A stretch of DNA of 64,000 bases from Chitinophagaceae bacterium (GCA_019638615.1 JAHBTL010000005.1:1-64000); one strand, 5' to 3'; positions 8,579 to 19,000 are shown, counted from the stretch's first letter. Notes: generated from the letters alone by a model not told the origin. Made by a program: numbers and translations.

Positions 8579-9679
8579 CTACTTCTTCGGCACAAATATC
8601 TCCTTCAACTGTTCAATCAAAACCCCGTTGCCGTTTACACTGATATTACTGATCTTATCCGCGATCTTTTCCACGTATTCCATTTCCTTCAGCTTCCACA
8701 GCATCGTATTTTCTTCCATCAGCTTTGCTGTGTTCAGCAGACTGCGGGTGCTGGCTGTTTCTTCGCGGCGCATAATGGTATTCGCCTGCGCTTTCTTTTC
8801 AGCCACCAAAACCTGGTTCATGATCTCCTTTACATCTCCAGGCAATATAATATCACGGATGCCAAAACCGGTTACCTCCACACCGAGCACTTCTGCCTTT
8901 TCTTTCACCTGCTGCAACACAAAAGGAGCCAATGCCTCTTTCTTTTCCAGCAGTTCATCAAAACCAAAGCCGGCAATATATTCCCGCAACACCAGTTGAA
9001 AAGCTACATACAATTGTTTCTCGTATTCCTTGTTTTGCAACAAAGCCCTTTCAATATCTATCACTTTATATTGCGCCCAGGCGTTGATACGCAAAGCAGC
9101 CTTATCGCGGGTCAAAATTTCCTGCCCGTTAATTTCCAGTTGCTGCTGGCGGGTATCAATTTTACCTACATGTACAGCAATGGCATTCTTCCACCAATAA
9201 TATATGCCTGGTTGTAATACCTGTATAAATTTCCCGTCAATAAACAACACTGCCTTTTCAAAGCTTTCAACAGTCATGCTGCGCACAAACGGAGCAACAA
9301 GGCGATGCAATAATACAGTACGCTCAATTGGTTCTGTAATTTCAATTTTACCAATATCAGCTTTTATAAATGCATAATCAACAGCGCCTTTCCAGAATGT
9401 ATAACGGCCTGCACTAAATACAGCTTCCAGCAACCCGTTTTTGTATTGCAGGGCAATTTCATTGTCTTTTACATCCAGCACAATCAATGCTTCTGCAAGT
9501 GCGGCATCCTGTAAAAGTATATTCAGTTCTACCGGGGCATTAAAAGGTTGTGTAATGTCATACAGTTTAATTGTTTCGTTGCCCCAAAACCAGTAGCTTC
9601 CTTCTGTAAGCATACGCTGGTACGCGCCATTCTTAAAAACCAACCCACGCTGGTATGCGTTCACTTTTACATTTTTCAT
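8579..9679 (-). CDS. slipin (SPFH/band-7 domain) protein
   Basis: 366 residues. An N-terminal region of about 150 residues with beta-rich repeats (VKVNAYQRGLVFKNGAYQRMLTEGSYWF) precedes a band-7/SPFH domain at about residues 125-300 (EKAVLFIDGKFIQVLQPGIYYWW, then TRDKAALRINAWAQYKVIDIERAL, and GVEVTGFGIRDIILPGDVKEIMNQVLVAEKKAQA) and a helical tail. No clear transmembrane segment. Slipins recur in bacterial RNA-repair gene neighbourhoods with RtcB (family knowledge). Here the gene follows a tRNA-like RNA whose promoter carries the same palindrome as rtcB, which supports that link. Confidence 0.88.
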   Translation of the reverse strand: MKNVKVNAYQRGLVFKNGAYQRMLTEGSYWFWGNETIKLYDITQPFNAPVELNILLQDAALAEALIVLDVKDNEIALQYKNGLLEAVFSAGRYTFWKGAVDYAFIKADIGKIEITEPIERTVLLHRLVAPFVRSMTVESFEKAVLFIDGKFIQVLQPGIYYWWKNAIAVHVGKIDTRQQQLEINGQEILTRDKAALRINAWAQYKVIDIERALLQNKEYEKQLYVAFQLVLREYIAGFGFDELLEKKEALAPFVLQQVKEKAEVLGVEVTGFGIRDIILPGDVKEIMNQVLVAEKKAQANTIMRREETASTRSLLNTAKLMEENTMLWKLKEMEYVEKIADKISNISVNGNGVLIEQLKEIFVPKK

Positions 9680-9977
9680 TGTATTCTGTTTAATATTTCA
9701 CTAATTAATAAAGTCTCCCGGTTTGCCACCCTGCCTATACGGAAGCATGGTTTGATCCGCTTTGTCCGGCAGTTTTATCCGCTTAAATCACAATTCTCTT
9801 ATAATTGCGTAGCCACGAATAAAAGTGCAGGGTCATCTCTTTTCAAGATGCATGCTTACAGGTATCAGCCGGGCTGTTGGTCTTGCAGGTATTATATCTG
9901 TATGCCAACAGGCAAACCGGAAGCACTTTATATTGATCACCATTTTTGGAGAAGTGGTGTACTTCTTTTGCCTAAAG

Positions 9978-10122
9978 CAGGATGCTAAGTCCTGTGCGTC
10001 TACCAGTTTCGCCATCCCTTTTGAATCGGGAGCGGGAATCGAACCCGCACTTTTCTGTTGCTCTACCACTGAGCTATCCGCCTGCGGCGGAAAGGGAGTT
10101 GAACCCCTGACCCACAGATTAA
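9978..10122 (-). ncRNA. tandem circularly permuted tRNA-like RNA
   Basis: Minus-strand order of tRNA arms, unit 1: anticodon-stem 3' strand TCTGT (10114-10118), T arm AGGGG-TTCAACT-CCCTT (10092-10108), acceptor strands TCCGCC and GGCGGA closed by a GCA triloop (10077-10091), D arm (10060-10074), anticodon-stem 5' strand ACAGA (10054-10058). ACAGA pairs with TCTGT, so the cloverleaf closes but its ends lie in the anticodon loop. Unit 2: T arm GCGGG-TTCGATT-CCCGC (10032-10048), TCCC/GGGA stem, Leu-type D arm (9996-10013), full anticodon arm with loop CTTAGCA (UAG, Leu; 9978-9994). No normally ordered tRNA fits. The complementarity argues against random debris. Transcription probably starts near 10320 and may continue into the slipin gene. 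Confidence 0.6.
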
Positions 10123-10621
10123 TGGAGGGAGATACATATAAGCGCAACAGCATACAGCCGGTTACTACCGCCGCACTATGGTGCTAATGAAACACGCATC
10201 CGGGTTACTACAAACATGTGGTTTCCCTTCTTGCCGTTAAGCAAGCTTTTGATGTCAACCATTGTGCATGGAAGACTATTTATGCTAAAGAGTAATTATT
10301 TAAGAGCTATTGTCGTTTGACAATACAAACCTCTAATACCTCTGTGCAATCTTTTTGCACAGAAAAAAATAAATTTGAAAAAGAGCCCTGCAAATTTTGG
10401 GGAGAGATCAATTCCATTATTTGTATTTGATAAAGAGCTGCGATCCAACAGTTACCGGATGATCTGCCGGCATTGAACTTCGAAGCACCCGGTGTTGCCG
10501 GAGATTGGCCTCCCTGTTCTAAATGGTATAGTATAATTGTTTAGGGCTTCCATTTTCTTATCCTGGATTAAGATGTCGTGCCCGGGGCTACAGTACCTTT
10601 GCCTTCATTAAATTATCAACT
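10123..10621. other. divergent intergenic region upstream of tRNA-like RNA and oxidoreductase
   Basis: Contains the leader of the tRNA-like RNA on the minus strand, its promoter/operator at 10326-10362, and the 5' region of the plus-strand gene at 10622. A 28-codon minus-strand ORF (about 10262-10176) precedes the tRNA-like RNA, but there is no evidence that it is translated. Confidence 0.5.
10326..10362 (-). promoter_or_regulatory. promoter with the rtcB-type operator, upstream of tRNA-like RNA/slipin
   Basis: Perfect palindrome CTGTGCAA-N5-TTGCACAG at 10342-10362, identical over 21 bp to the rtcB site including the spacer. GAGGTTTG (7/8 of TAnnTTTG) follows at 10326-10333, 8 nt away, as at rtcB. 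Identity and spacing together make a shared transcription factor very likely. Confidence 0.75.
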
Positions 10622-11656
10622 ATGGAATTAGGAGTAGGAATGTTTGGCGACCTGGCTTTTGATCCTCAAACACGTAAGCCTGAAAGCCCGGGAAAAAAAT
10701 TACAGGAAATACTGGAAGAAATAAAACTGGCGGATGAAGTGGGACTGGATGTATTTGGACTGGGAGAGCATCATCGGCCTGATTATGCCATTTCAAGCCC
10801 TGAAATTGTTTTGGCTGCCGCTGCTGCCATAACAAAAAATATTAAGCTGATGAGCACGGTTACCGTATTAAGCTCTGCCGAACCGGTAAAAGTGTACCAG
10901 GATTTTTCTACGATAGATTTAATTTCCAATGGTCGTGCAGAAATAGGTGTCGGACGGGGAAGCTTTATTGAATCGTTTCCTTTGTTTGGCTATGACCTCA
11001 AGGATTATGACAAGCTGTTTGAAGAGAAGCTTGACCTGCTGCTCAATATCAATAACAATGAAGTAGTGAACTGGAAGGGGACATTGAGAGCGCCGGTGGT
11101 GAATCAAACGGTTTATCCGCGGGCGGGCAGTAATGGTAAATTGCCGGTATGGATTGCCGTGGGCGGAACACCTCAATCTGTAGCACGTGCTGCTAAATTA
11201 GGCTTGCCGTTAATGGTCGCCATAATAGGGGGTATGCCACGCCAGTTTCAGCCTTTAATGGATTACTATAAGCAGGAGTGGGTACGCTATGGTCATGATC
11301 CCAAACAATTACAGTTGGGTATACACTCGCATACTTTTGTAAGTGATGATGCCGCGGTTACAGATGGATACTATTTTAATTACGCCAGCCAGATGAACCG
11401 GATAGGCAGGGAAAGAGGCTGGGGACCATATTCCAAAGAACAATATAATGGAGGAAGGTCCAGGGAGGGCGCCTTGTTTATCGGTGATCCTAATGAAGTG
11501 GCCGATAAGATTTTGTATATGCATGAGCTGTTCGGCATCACCCGCTTTATAGCACATATGGATGTTGGGGCGCCTACTCATGCGCAAATGATGAAGTCCG
11601 TTGAATTGTTCGGCACTAAAGTGGCGCCGGTCGTGAGAAAGGCGTTGGGAAAATAG
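10622..11656 (+). CDS. luciferase-like flavin-dependent oxidoreductase (LLM class)
   Basis: 344 residues with the bacterial luciferase-like TIM-barrel pattern: LGVGMFGDL start, DVFGLGEHH (about 43-52), AAITKNIKLMSTVTVLSSAEPVKVYQDFSTIDLISNGRAEIGVGRGSF (88-137) and a C-terminal GDPNEVADKILYMHELFGITRF. Such enzymes use FMNH2 and O2 to oxidise small organics; the substrate cannot be read from sequence. Monocistronic. Confidence 0.9.
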   Translation: MELGVGMFGDLAFDPQTRKPESPGKKLQEILEEIKLADEVGLDVFGLGEHHRPDYAISSPEIVLAAAAAITKNIKLMSTVTVLSSAEPVKVYQDFSTIDLISNGRAEIGVGRGSFIESFPLFGYDLKDYDKLFEEKLDLLLNINNNEVVNWKGTLRAPVVNQTVYPRAGSNGKLPVWIAVGGTPQSVARAAKLGLPLMVAIIGGMPRQFQPLMDYYKQEWVRYGHDPKQLQLGIHSHTFVSDDAAVTDGYYFNYASQMNRIGRERGWGPYSKEQYNGGRSREGALFIGDPNEVADKILYMHELFGITRFIAHMDVGAPTHAQMMKSVELFGTKVAPVVRKALGK

Positions 11657-11703
11657 TATCTGCTATAGATTTTCCTGGTATAGCTAAAAAGAACGTTTAC
11701 CTG

Positions 11704-12849
11704 TTAATCTGAGGCTTTGAGGTCGTCTTTCTTTGGGGGGTTAATTTTTCTTACTTTGGCAAGTTTGATCCGGAGCTTCTTCGGCTTTACATGCTCCTCC
11801 TCTTCTTCGCCCAGTAAATACCCCCATACATTCAGCTCCTTCACCCGGTCGAATACGATCTTTATAATGGCTATTACTGGTATGGAAAGGAACATGCCCG
11901 AAATGCCCCAAAGTAGTTCGCCGATCACCAACCCTAATAATGCAATTAAGGAGTTGATCTGTACTTTAGAGCCAACGACTTTCGGCATGATGAAATTGCT
12001 GTCTATGAGATGTATCACTACAATGGCGATGATCACAAACAATACATGAGAGCCGGAAGAGGTTGCAAATGTAATAAGGCAGGTAAGCAATGCCGAAGAG
12101 GCGATCCCGATATACGGAATGATATTGAAAATGCCGGTGATGAGCGCCAGCATTATGGCATACTTTATTCCGATTAAGCTATAGGCGAGGAAAGCCATTC
12201 CTGATACCAGCACGATCTGGATAAATAAGCCAAGCATGTATTTTTTTACAATGAACTGTACCTGCTCAAATATTTCCAGAACAATTGGCTTATGGCTTTC
12301 ATTAAAAAGGCGCACGAAGAATATTGAGATATGCGTTCTGTAATACAAAAGGAAGAAAGTATACAGTAACGTAAAAACAAACAATAGCATAACAGAGGAA
12401 ATGGATAAAATGGTTTGACCCAGCATACTTGTGCCGATACTTAACGAGTCAGTCATTGCCTTATTAATATAACCTACCTGCTCTCTGTATTTAATGCCGT
12501 ATTCCAACGTGATCCACCTTTGCAGTTCTTTTATGGAATCCTGTAATTGTTGTTGAAATGCAGGCCAATCCCCGCTTAGCCTTGATAACTGCGAACCGAG
12601 AACGGAGAACAGGATAATAAAAAACAGTAAAAACAAAACGATTGAAATAATACAGGACAATGACCGGGGGAATCGGGCTTTGTTCTCGAAAAACCTGGTA
12701 ACGGGCAGCAATATGGTTGAAATAAGCAATGCAAATAATAAGGGCTCTAATACTGTTTGCCCAATAATTGCGAGATAGCCAAGGCAAATAAGAATAAGTA
12801 ATACACTCAGCAGCTTTAAATAGAAAGGAAGCACCAGTTTTCTGACCAT
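11704..12849 (-). CDS. AI-2E family (PerM-type) membrane transporter
   Basis: 381 residues with about eight transmembrane helices, the family signature GIFNIIPYIG (residues 240-250) and a conserved glycine-rich C-terminal region LLGLVIGELLWGISGMFLSIPVIAIIKIVFD. A charged cytoplasmic tail ends in a lysine-rich segment. Members export small molecules (AI-2 in TqsA) or ions; the substrate here is unknown. Monocistronic, convergent with the oxidoreductase. Confidence 0.9.
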   Translation of the reverse strand: MVRKLVLPFYLKLLSVLLILICLGYLAIIGQTVLEPLLFALLISTILLPVTRFFENKARFPRSLSCIISIVLFLLFFIILFSVLGSQLSRLSGDWPAFQQQLQDSIKELQRWITLEYGIKYREQVGYINKAMTDSLSIGTSMLGQTILSISSVMLLFVFTLLYTFFLLYYRTHISIFFVRLFNESHKPIVLEIFEQVQFIVKKYMLGLFIQIVLVSGMAFLAYSLIGIKYAIMLALITGIFNIIPYIGIASSALLTCLITFATSSGSHVLFVIIAIVVIHLIDSNFIMPKVVGSKVQINSLIALLGLVIGELLWGISGMFLSIPVIAIIKIVFDRVKELNVWGYLLGEEEEEHVKPKKLRIKLAKVRKINPPKKDDLKASD

Positions 12850-12970
12850 ACAATGAATATTTTAGTATTTCTGCCTGGGTCGTTGCATACTAAGTTAATT
12901 TAATTTAAGCTTTCCTGGAATTGCCGGAGGCGATAAAATAGTTGTGCGAAGGGATGGCATCCTGTACAAC

Positions 12971-13001
12971 AAGGCTTTCAACCTTTCAAAGGTTGGACCT
13001 T
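12971..13001. repeat. palindromic dispersed repeat, second copy
   Basis: About 30-bp palindrome centred on CTTTCAACCTTTCAAAGGTTG, similar to 8514-8546 and 40840-40870. It sits directly upstream of the WYL gene promoter region. Confidence 0.6.
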
Positions 13002-13007
13002 GTACTA

Positions 13008-13028
13008 TTGTGCAAACACTCTGCACTG
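13008..13028 (+). promoter_or_regulatory. rtcB-type operator-like site upstream of the WYL regulator
   Basis: TTGTGCAA-N5-CTGCACTG matches 13 of 16 arm positions of the palindrome at rtcB and 10342. TATCTTTC (7/8 of TAnnTTTG) lies at 13043-13050, before the ATG at 13059. The gap of 14 nt differs from the 8 nt at the two perfect sites, so binding may be weaker. Suggests autoregulation. Confidence 0.45.
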
Positions 13029-13058
13029 TACCTGTTCTTTCTTATCTTTCACATAAAA

Positions 13059-14075
13059 ATGCCTGTTAACCGCAATGCGCTTATCCGCTACCGCACGATT
13101 GACAAATGCCTGCAAAACCGCCGTCGCAAATGGACGATAGAAGATTTAATTGATGCCTGCTCGGAAGCATTGTATGAATATGATGGAATAGATAAACCGA
13201 TCAGCATGCGTACCATCCGCCTCGACCTGAATGCCATGCGCAGCGAACAATTGGGGTATAATGCACCCATTGTGGTGGTTGATAAAAAATATTACACTTA
13301 CGAAGACCCGGAATACACTATCACCAACATTCCCTTAACTACACAGGATCTGGGAATACTGCAGGAAGTATCGCACCTGTTGCGGCAGTTCAAAGGCTTT
13401 AATCATTTTAATGAAGTGAGTGAAATGATCAACAAGCTGGAAGATAAAATTTACAGTGAGCAACATCGGCAATCGCCGGTCATTGATTTTGAAAAAAATG
13501 AATTGCTTACCGGGCTGGAGTGGCTGGATCAGCTATACAAGAGGATTATAGAAAAATCAACGCTTAAAATTACTTACCAGTCTTTTAAAGCAAGGCAGGC
13601 CGGGGAGCTGATCTTTTATCCCTACCTGCTGAAAGAATACCGCAACCGCTGGTTTGTACTGGGCATGCACAAAAAGGATAAGCAGCTAATGACACTTGCG
13701 CTGGACCGTATACAACATATTGACGCGCTCCCCGACGAAAAATTCAGGGAGCACCGCGAGTTCAACGGAGCGGATTATTTTAGAGATATTATTGGTGTAT
13801 CGCGCAATAACCAGGAACCTGTAACAATTCTTTTTTGGGCAGATCATCACCAGGCTCCGTATATAAAAACAAAACCTCTGCACGAAAGCCAGCAAACAGT
13901 AGAAACCACCAAAGAAGGCGTACTGTTCAGTATACATGTGATCCCTAACCTTGAGCTGGAAAGAGAGCTGCTGGGTTTTGGAGAGGGGGTAAGAGTTGTG
14001 GCGCCTAATAACCTGGTGAGAAAGTTAAGAAAGCGAACAGAAAAAATGTATCAAACATATGCTTCAGCCGTTTGA
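13059..14075 (+). CDS. WYL-domain transcriptional regulator
   Basis: Start at ATG 13059 (MPVNRNALIRYRTIDKCLQNR), giving 338 residues; the longer frame runs back over a promoter and repeat. The N-terminal winged-helix domain (residues 1-80, TIDKCLQNRRRKWTIEDLI) and a central WYL domain (LKITYQSFKARQAGELIFYPYLLKEYRNRWFVLGM, about 165-205) with a C-terminal WCX extension are clear. WYL regulators often respond to nucleic-acid ligands and control DNA/RNA-damage or defence genes (family knowledge). An operator-like site shared with rtcB and the tRNA-like RNA lies just upstream, so this is my candidate regulator of that group. Confidence 0.88.
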   Translation: MPVNRNALIRYRTIDKCLQNRRRKWTIEDLIDACSEALYEYDGIDKPISMRTIRLDLNAMRSEQLGYNAPIVVVDKKYYTYEDPEYTITNIPLTTQDLGILQEVSHLLRQFKGFNHFNEVSEMINKLEDKIYSEQHRQSPVIDFEKNELLTGLEWLDQLYKRIIEKSTLKITYQSFKARQAGELIFYPYLLKEYRNRWFVLGMHKKDKQLMTLALDRIQHIDALPDEKFREHREFNGADYFRDIIGVSRNNQEPVTILFWADHHQAPYIKTKPLHESQQTVETTKEGVLFSIHVIPNLELERELLGFGEGVRVVAPNNLVRKLRKRTEKMYQTYASAV

Positions 14076-14084
14076 GAAAGCACT

Positions 14085-15908
14085 TCACTTTAAATCATTG
14101 GGCACTAAAATGATTTTCCGCAAATCCAGCAAAGCCTTTTTGGGATCAAAATTTTTTCCGGGCTTAAATGTAAGCTTTTGTTTTCCGGGTTTTAATTCCA
14201 GGGTTCCTATTACTGCCGTGGTAAAGGTTTCCCATGAACCGCTTTTTCCCACATTACCTGTTATTGTGCCCGCGTTGCTTTCAAGTATAAAGGGTTGTCC
14301 TGAATGATCGTCGGCTACAGACCATTCTATGATCACCGTGTATGCTTTTGCTGCTTTTGGGCTGATCTCCCATTCTGCTTTATCCTTGTGCTGAAACCAG
14401 CCGAAGGCTTTCCACTCCGGCATATATTTTATATCCGGACCTATAGCCTTTCCTTTTTCCGCAGATAGTACCAGCACTCCGGCTTCATCCGGCTCAACCA
14501 ATGAGGGGCGGTTTATTGATGTGCGATCAGCAGTCAGTTTATCTTTTAAATCTCCCTGCAGGTAATTTAAAATTCCATCCTTTACATCCTGTTCCGCGGC
14601 CGGCGTATACGGGCAAACAATCTCCACTTCGTAACCTCCATGCTTAAACTCATCGGCCGTGGGCAAATATCCCAGCCAGCCGTTCGTGTAGCCGTAATAG
14701 AAAGTATAAGCATAAGGAGAACGGTCGCGGATCTCGTTGGATATCTCGCAAAACAATTCCACCGGCAGGCTCCAGACAGCGATATCATCATTGATCTTCA
14801 GGAACCTGGCAGGCAGTTTTATTAAATGTTTATCGTTGCCAATGCTGCGGGTATAATTTCCCAGGCCCGATGGCCACGCCATGTTTTCTTTTCGTGGAGT
14901 TTCGATGATCGTTTTTCCCGCGAACAAACGTACCTTATCGGTGGTGGCAGTTATCTGCCTGTTAGCCACCAGTATCTTATCACCCAGCAATACATTAAAC
15001 TCCGACAAATGTGCCGAAGACACACTGGGATAGGTGCTGTAGATGGGTGCAAGGTTCCCGGCCGCCCCGTTTATAAACAATAAAGGTGCTCCTGTTTTTT
15101 CTTCCACATACTCAGCAACAACGCCTGGTACATCGGCGCTTATTTTCAGGTTGGCTCCCCCCAATGCCGTACCATGAATGGGATAGTTGGAAATTAAGAC
15201 CAATGGCGATCCATCTTCTTTATCAATCCGTATAATGCCAATCCTCCTGTCTACAGGCCCGTCGGGATTCATGCCCAAAGACGCTTTACCGTTCACATCA
15301 ATTCCCCGCCGGTTGATATTGGCGTTGGAATGTCCCCAGCCTACTCCCAGCTTCGCTTTTGCCAGTTGTTTCCGGGCCTGCTCCACGCCTTCCACTATTT
15401 TTTGTTCCACAAAAGAAGTGTAAGCAGTATCTACCGGGTGTTTGTACCGCTCACCCATAAATACTTCAGGCAGACCAGGCACCCCAACTTCTGGTGCAGA
15501 ATGCGTATGCGTAAGCGACCACCAGAAATTTTCGGGAACAATGCCAAACTTGCATAATAACAATGAGGCCATATGATCATACTCTGATGGGGAGATCACA
15601 CAGATATCGGATGATACCAGTACAAACTGTGTGATACCGTCATCCAGCACAACGATGCGGTGATAGATACGATCATGCACCCCGGTAGACTGGCGGGCAT
15701 TATAGCCCAGCAGCATTTTTGGCTGATCAGGCGTAATATCAATTTTAACAACAGCTGCGCGGAAAATACCGGGATGATCTGGCCCGTGCGGGCTTTCTAT
15801 CACATTTGCAAAGCCTGTCTGCATTGTGAAGTAATGAACAATGAGCAGTACAATTATATACATAATATGAGAACGCTTATATCGGAATATTGCCATCGGT
15901 AATTTCAT
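14085..15908 (-). CDS. neutral/alkaline ceramidase-like hydrolase
   Basis: 607 residues. Signal peptide/anchor, then the neutral ceramidase N-terminal domain: FRAAVVKIDITPDQPKMLLGY start, VLDDGITQFVLVSSDICVISPSEYD, zinc-site SLTHTHSAPE, and GNLAPIYSTYPS. The C-terminal half lacks the ordinary ceramidase Ig-like domain length and ends in a beta-sandwich-like domain (residues ~490-607). Distant members in soil Bacteroidota act on unknown amides, so ceramide as substrate is only a family-level suggestion. Start could be at an internal Met (residue 5 or 16). Confidence 0.8.
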   Translation of the reverse strand: MKLPMAIFRYKRSHIMYIIVLLIVHYFTMQTGFANVIESPHGPDHPGIFRAAVVKIDITPDQPKMLLGYNARQSTGVHDRIYHRIVVLDDGITQFVLVSSDICVISPSEYDHMASLLLCKFGIVPENFWWSLTHTHSAPEVGVPGLPEVFMGERYKHPVDTAYTSFVEQKIVEGVEQARKQLAKAKLGVGWGHSNANINRRGIDVNGKASLGMNPDGPVDRRIGIIRIDKEDGSPLVLISNYPIHGTALGGANLKISADVPGVVAEYVEEKTGAPLLFINGAAGNLAPIYSTYPSVSSAHLSEFNVLLGDKILVANRQITATTDKVRLFAGKTIIETPRKENMAWPSGLGNYTRSIGNDKHLIKLPARFLKINDDIAVWSLPVELFCEISNEIRDRSPYAYTFYYGYTNGWLGYLPTADEFKHGGYEVEIVCPYTPAAEQDVKDGILNYLQGDLKDKLTADRTSINRPSLVEPDEAGVLVLSAEKGKAIGPDIKYMPEWKAFGWFQHKDKAEWEISPKAAKAYTVIIEWSVADDHSGQPFILESNAGTITGNVGKSGSWETFTTAVIGTLELKPGKQKLTFKPGKNFDPKKALLDLRKIILVPNDLK

Positions 15909-16063
15909 ATTTATTATTTGGCATTAAGAAATTTGTTTTTTTACTTGCCTCAAAGGCAAAGTTTTGGGTTTGTGGTTTATAGTTTGTAACTGCACTAAAC
16001 CATAAACAAAAAACCAGAAACCCTAAACCTGTAGCTTCCACCCTTCGCCTTTTACCTTTCTCC

Positions 16064-19000
16064 TTAACTCCGCTTCAAAAAAGCGATCAGGTCCGCCATC
16101 TGCTCCTTGCTGATATTTTTTTCCAAACCGGCAGGCATAGCTGAAATACTCAGCGATTTCAGGGATTTTATTTCCTGGCGGTTAATCACTTTTTCTGTAT
16201 TGCCCATGCCCTTTAACATTATAGCAGATGCTGTTTCCGTCATAATAATACCCTGTAAGGTTTCTCCGTTATTCAGCTCAATTTCCCAAAGGTCATACCC
16301 CGCCATGATGGAAAGATTCGGATCGAGAATATTTGCCAGGATATCCTCCTTCTTCCAGTTGTGGATAGTGCCAAGATCAGGCCCGTAGGCAACGCCATAT
16401 TGTTCTCTTACCTGGTGACACACCGCGCAACTCTGCATATATACTGCTTTCCCTTTTTCCGCATCTCCTTTTACATCAAGGGCCGCCTGGTATTCTTTAG
16501 CTATCCTTTTGGCTTCTTCCGCGTTTTTGGTGAATACCGTTCTGGCCCGTTCGCGAAGCTTATCATCCTCTACCTGCATCAGGGCAATACCGGTCCAGAA
16601 GCTTACACTGCTGGCAGCGATCTTATTTTGTTCCATTGCGGTGATCAATATTCTCATCCTGGCAGTATCGCTCATGAATACACGAACTGCCGCGTCTCTT
16701 ATTTCTTTGGTAAACCCCGGCCATTGTTCCACCAGGTATTCGCTTACCGCAGTGGAGGGGACCTGGTTCAGCACCCGCAGTGCCGCTAATTTTACAACCG
16801 GCTGTTCCTGCGGGGTAAGTAATCCCTGGAGCATGGATTGGTACTCAGGAGGGTTACCAAATGCAAGGAAGTCAATGGCATCGGATCTCTTCGAATCCGG
16901 GAGGGTAGTATCCTGCACAATAGATACGGCTCTTGTAACCGCTGACGAGCGCAAGGCATCATCCGTGATTTTGGAGGCGCGCAAAAATTGTAACGCCGAT
17001 TTTCGTAACCCGTCTGAAGGGTTGTCGAAAAAAGTTTTCAGCAACAACTGCTGATCGGATTCGCTGACGGATAATTTATTCTTACGGTTGCGCAGTCCCT
17101 GCGCCAGTCCTTTAAGCATTGCCGTTTGTGATTGCCGTTCACCTGCAGATCGCGGTACAAGGGCGTTTTGAATACGCTGGTGAACGGCCGGCTCATCTGA
17201 GGTCGCCGCGATCATTTCCGCAAGCCGTTGTACCATTGAACCGTAGGCCGGTACATCGGCTTTGTATTTTGCCAGCATCAGGTTGAGCAGCGCATGGGCA
17301 TCCAGCAGGAAAGCGGAAAGAGCGGCAACCTGGAACCATTTGTTTTCCATGTCGCCGAACAGCAAGTGGTTACGCGCCTCAGATACCTGTGCTGAACTTA
17401 CAGATCCCAAGGTGAGCAGCAGTTGAAAACGCACTTTGATATCTTTATCATGTTGTAAGGCTATCAGATCGCTACACAATGCCGGATCATCTTTTAAATG
17501 CAGCTCCGCCAGTTTAATGACATTTTCTCTGATCCCTGCAACACTGTCTTTCAATGCCTTTTTGATAAGCGGGGGTTGAAGCGCACCTATTCCTTCCAGT
17601 GTCCACAAAGCATGCAGCCTGCCCATAGCACTGTTGCCGGAAACCATCTTCTCCAATGCCGGCACTGCATTTTTATCTGCCCTGTCTACCAATAATCTTT
17701 GCGCATTAATGCGCCACCAGCTATTCTTGTTGGATAATTCGGCTACCAACTCATCACCGGAAGCATCACCCAGGTTCAGCCCTTTCATCCAGTCTGCTTT
17801 TTTACCGTCAACAGTTGTAACACGATAGATGCGCCCCCTGTCAATACCATCATATAAATTACCTGCATTAATGGCTTCTTCCGACATCCATTCGGGCGAT
17901 TCGATCACCCTTCGGTAATAATCCAAAATATACAAAGCGCCGTCGGGACCTACATACATATTTACCGGGCGCGACCAAGCATCGGTGGAACTAAAAAATT
18001 CTTTATTAGGAAATACACGGCTTGCCGTATAACTCACGCCACTGTCTCTCAGCATATCCACATGCACCAGGTTGCTTACCGGCTCGGCAATGAAAGTAGC
18101 ATTGTTATATGGGGCAGGAAAATCATCCGCAAGATATGCAGTAAGCCCACTTCCCGAAGTCATAGTACCCATATCGGTAAATATCTGCCGGTCGGGGTTG
18201 GTAGTGGTAGGAAAAACTTCGGGAGCATCCAAATGATCAGACATGTTTTGTATGGGATCTGTAGGAGGAAGCTGGGGGTTGCGCACCAGGTAACGTTGCG
18301 CAATGATCTCCTGATAACCCTGGTTGGAATTATTGGAACCAAACCAATGCCCCCACTGATCAAATGTATGGCCGAACTGGCAACGGCTTGCCAGCTCTTC
18401 CAGCCACAGCCTGTCGGGACGGAATCTTACCGAACGACCACTGGCATTTTGGGGTAAGCGTACCGCATCGGGCTTTGAAGGATAATAGATCTCGGTTCCT
18501 TCATCTCCAAACTCCTTTACATAGTCTCTTGACTTTACAACACCTTCATGCGCCGCGTATACCCAGTTGTCCAATCCATATACCGGGTTGTTTAAGTTAT
18601 GCTGGGGATTGGTGAGAGCAAAACCGGTAAGCACGGTATCCATGATATCCGCTTTGCCGTCTCCATCTGAGTCTTCCAGGTAATAAATATTGGGAGAATC
18701 TGTTACAAGTAAACCTTTTTTCCAGCGGAGTATGCCCGTAGGGAGCAATAAGCCTTCCTTAAAAACAGTACGCTTATCCATGATGCCATCACTATTGCTG
18801 TCTGACAGTATTATAATATTACCACTGCCGCTTTTATCCAGCGGGTAGCCGTGCATTTCAACTACGTACATCCGGCCATACTCGTCTATTTCCATATCCA
18901 CCGGCGAAGTGATCAGGGGTTCCGAAGCGATCATTTCTATTTTAAACCCTTCTGCTACCTGCATGGTAGCCAGCGCATCTTCAGCCGCTATAGCGCCACC

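Noticed and set aside
9833-10153. 106-codon minus-strand ORF over the tRNA-like RNA
   Set aside because: Its translation is that of tRNA arms; composition is not protein-like.
10176-10262. 28-codon ORF before the tRNA-like RNA as a sensor leader
   Set aside because: It covers only 15 residue types, and I see no terminator hairpin with T-run or antiterminator after it.
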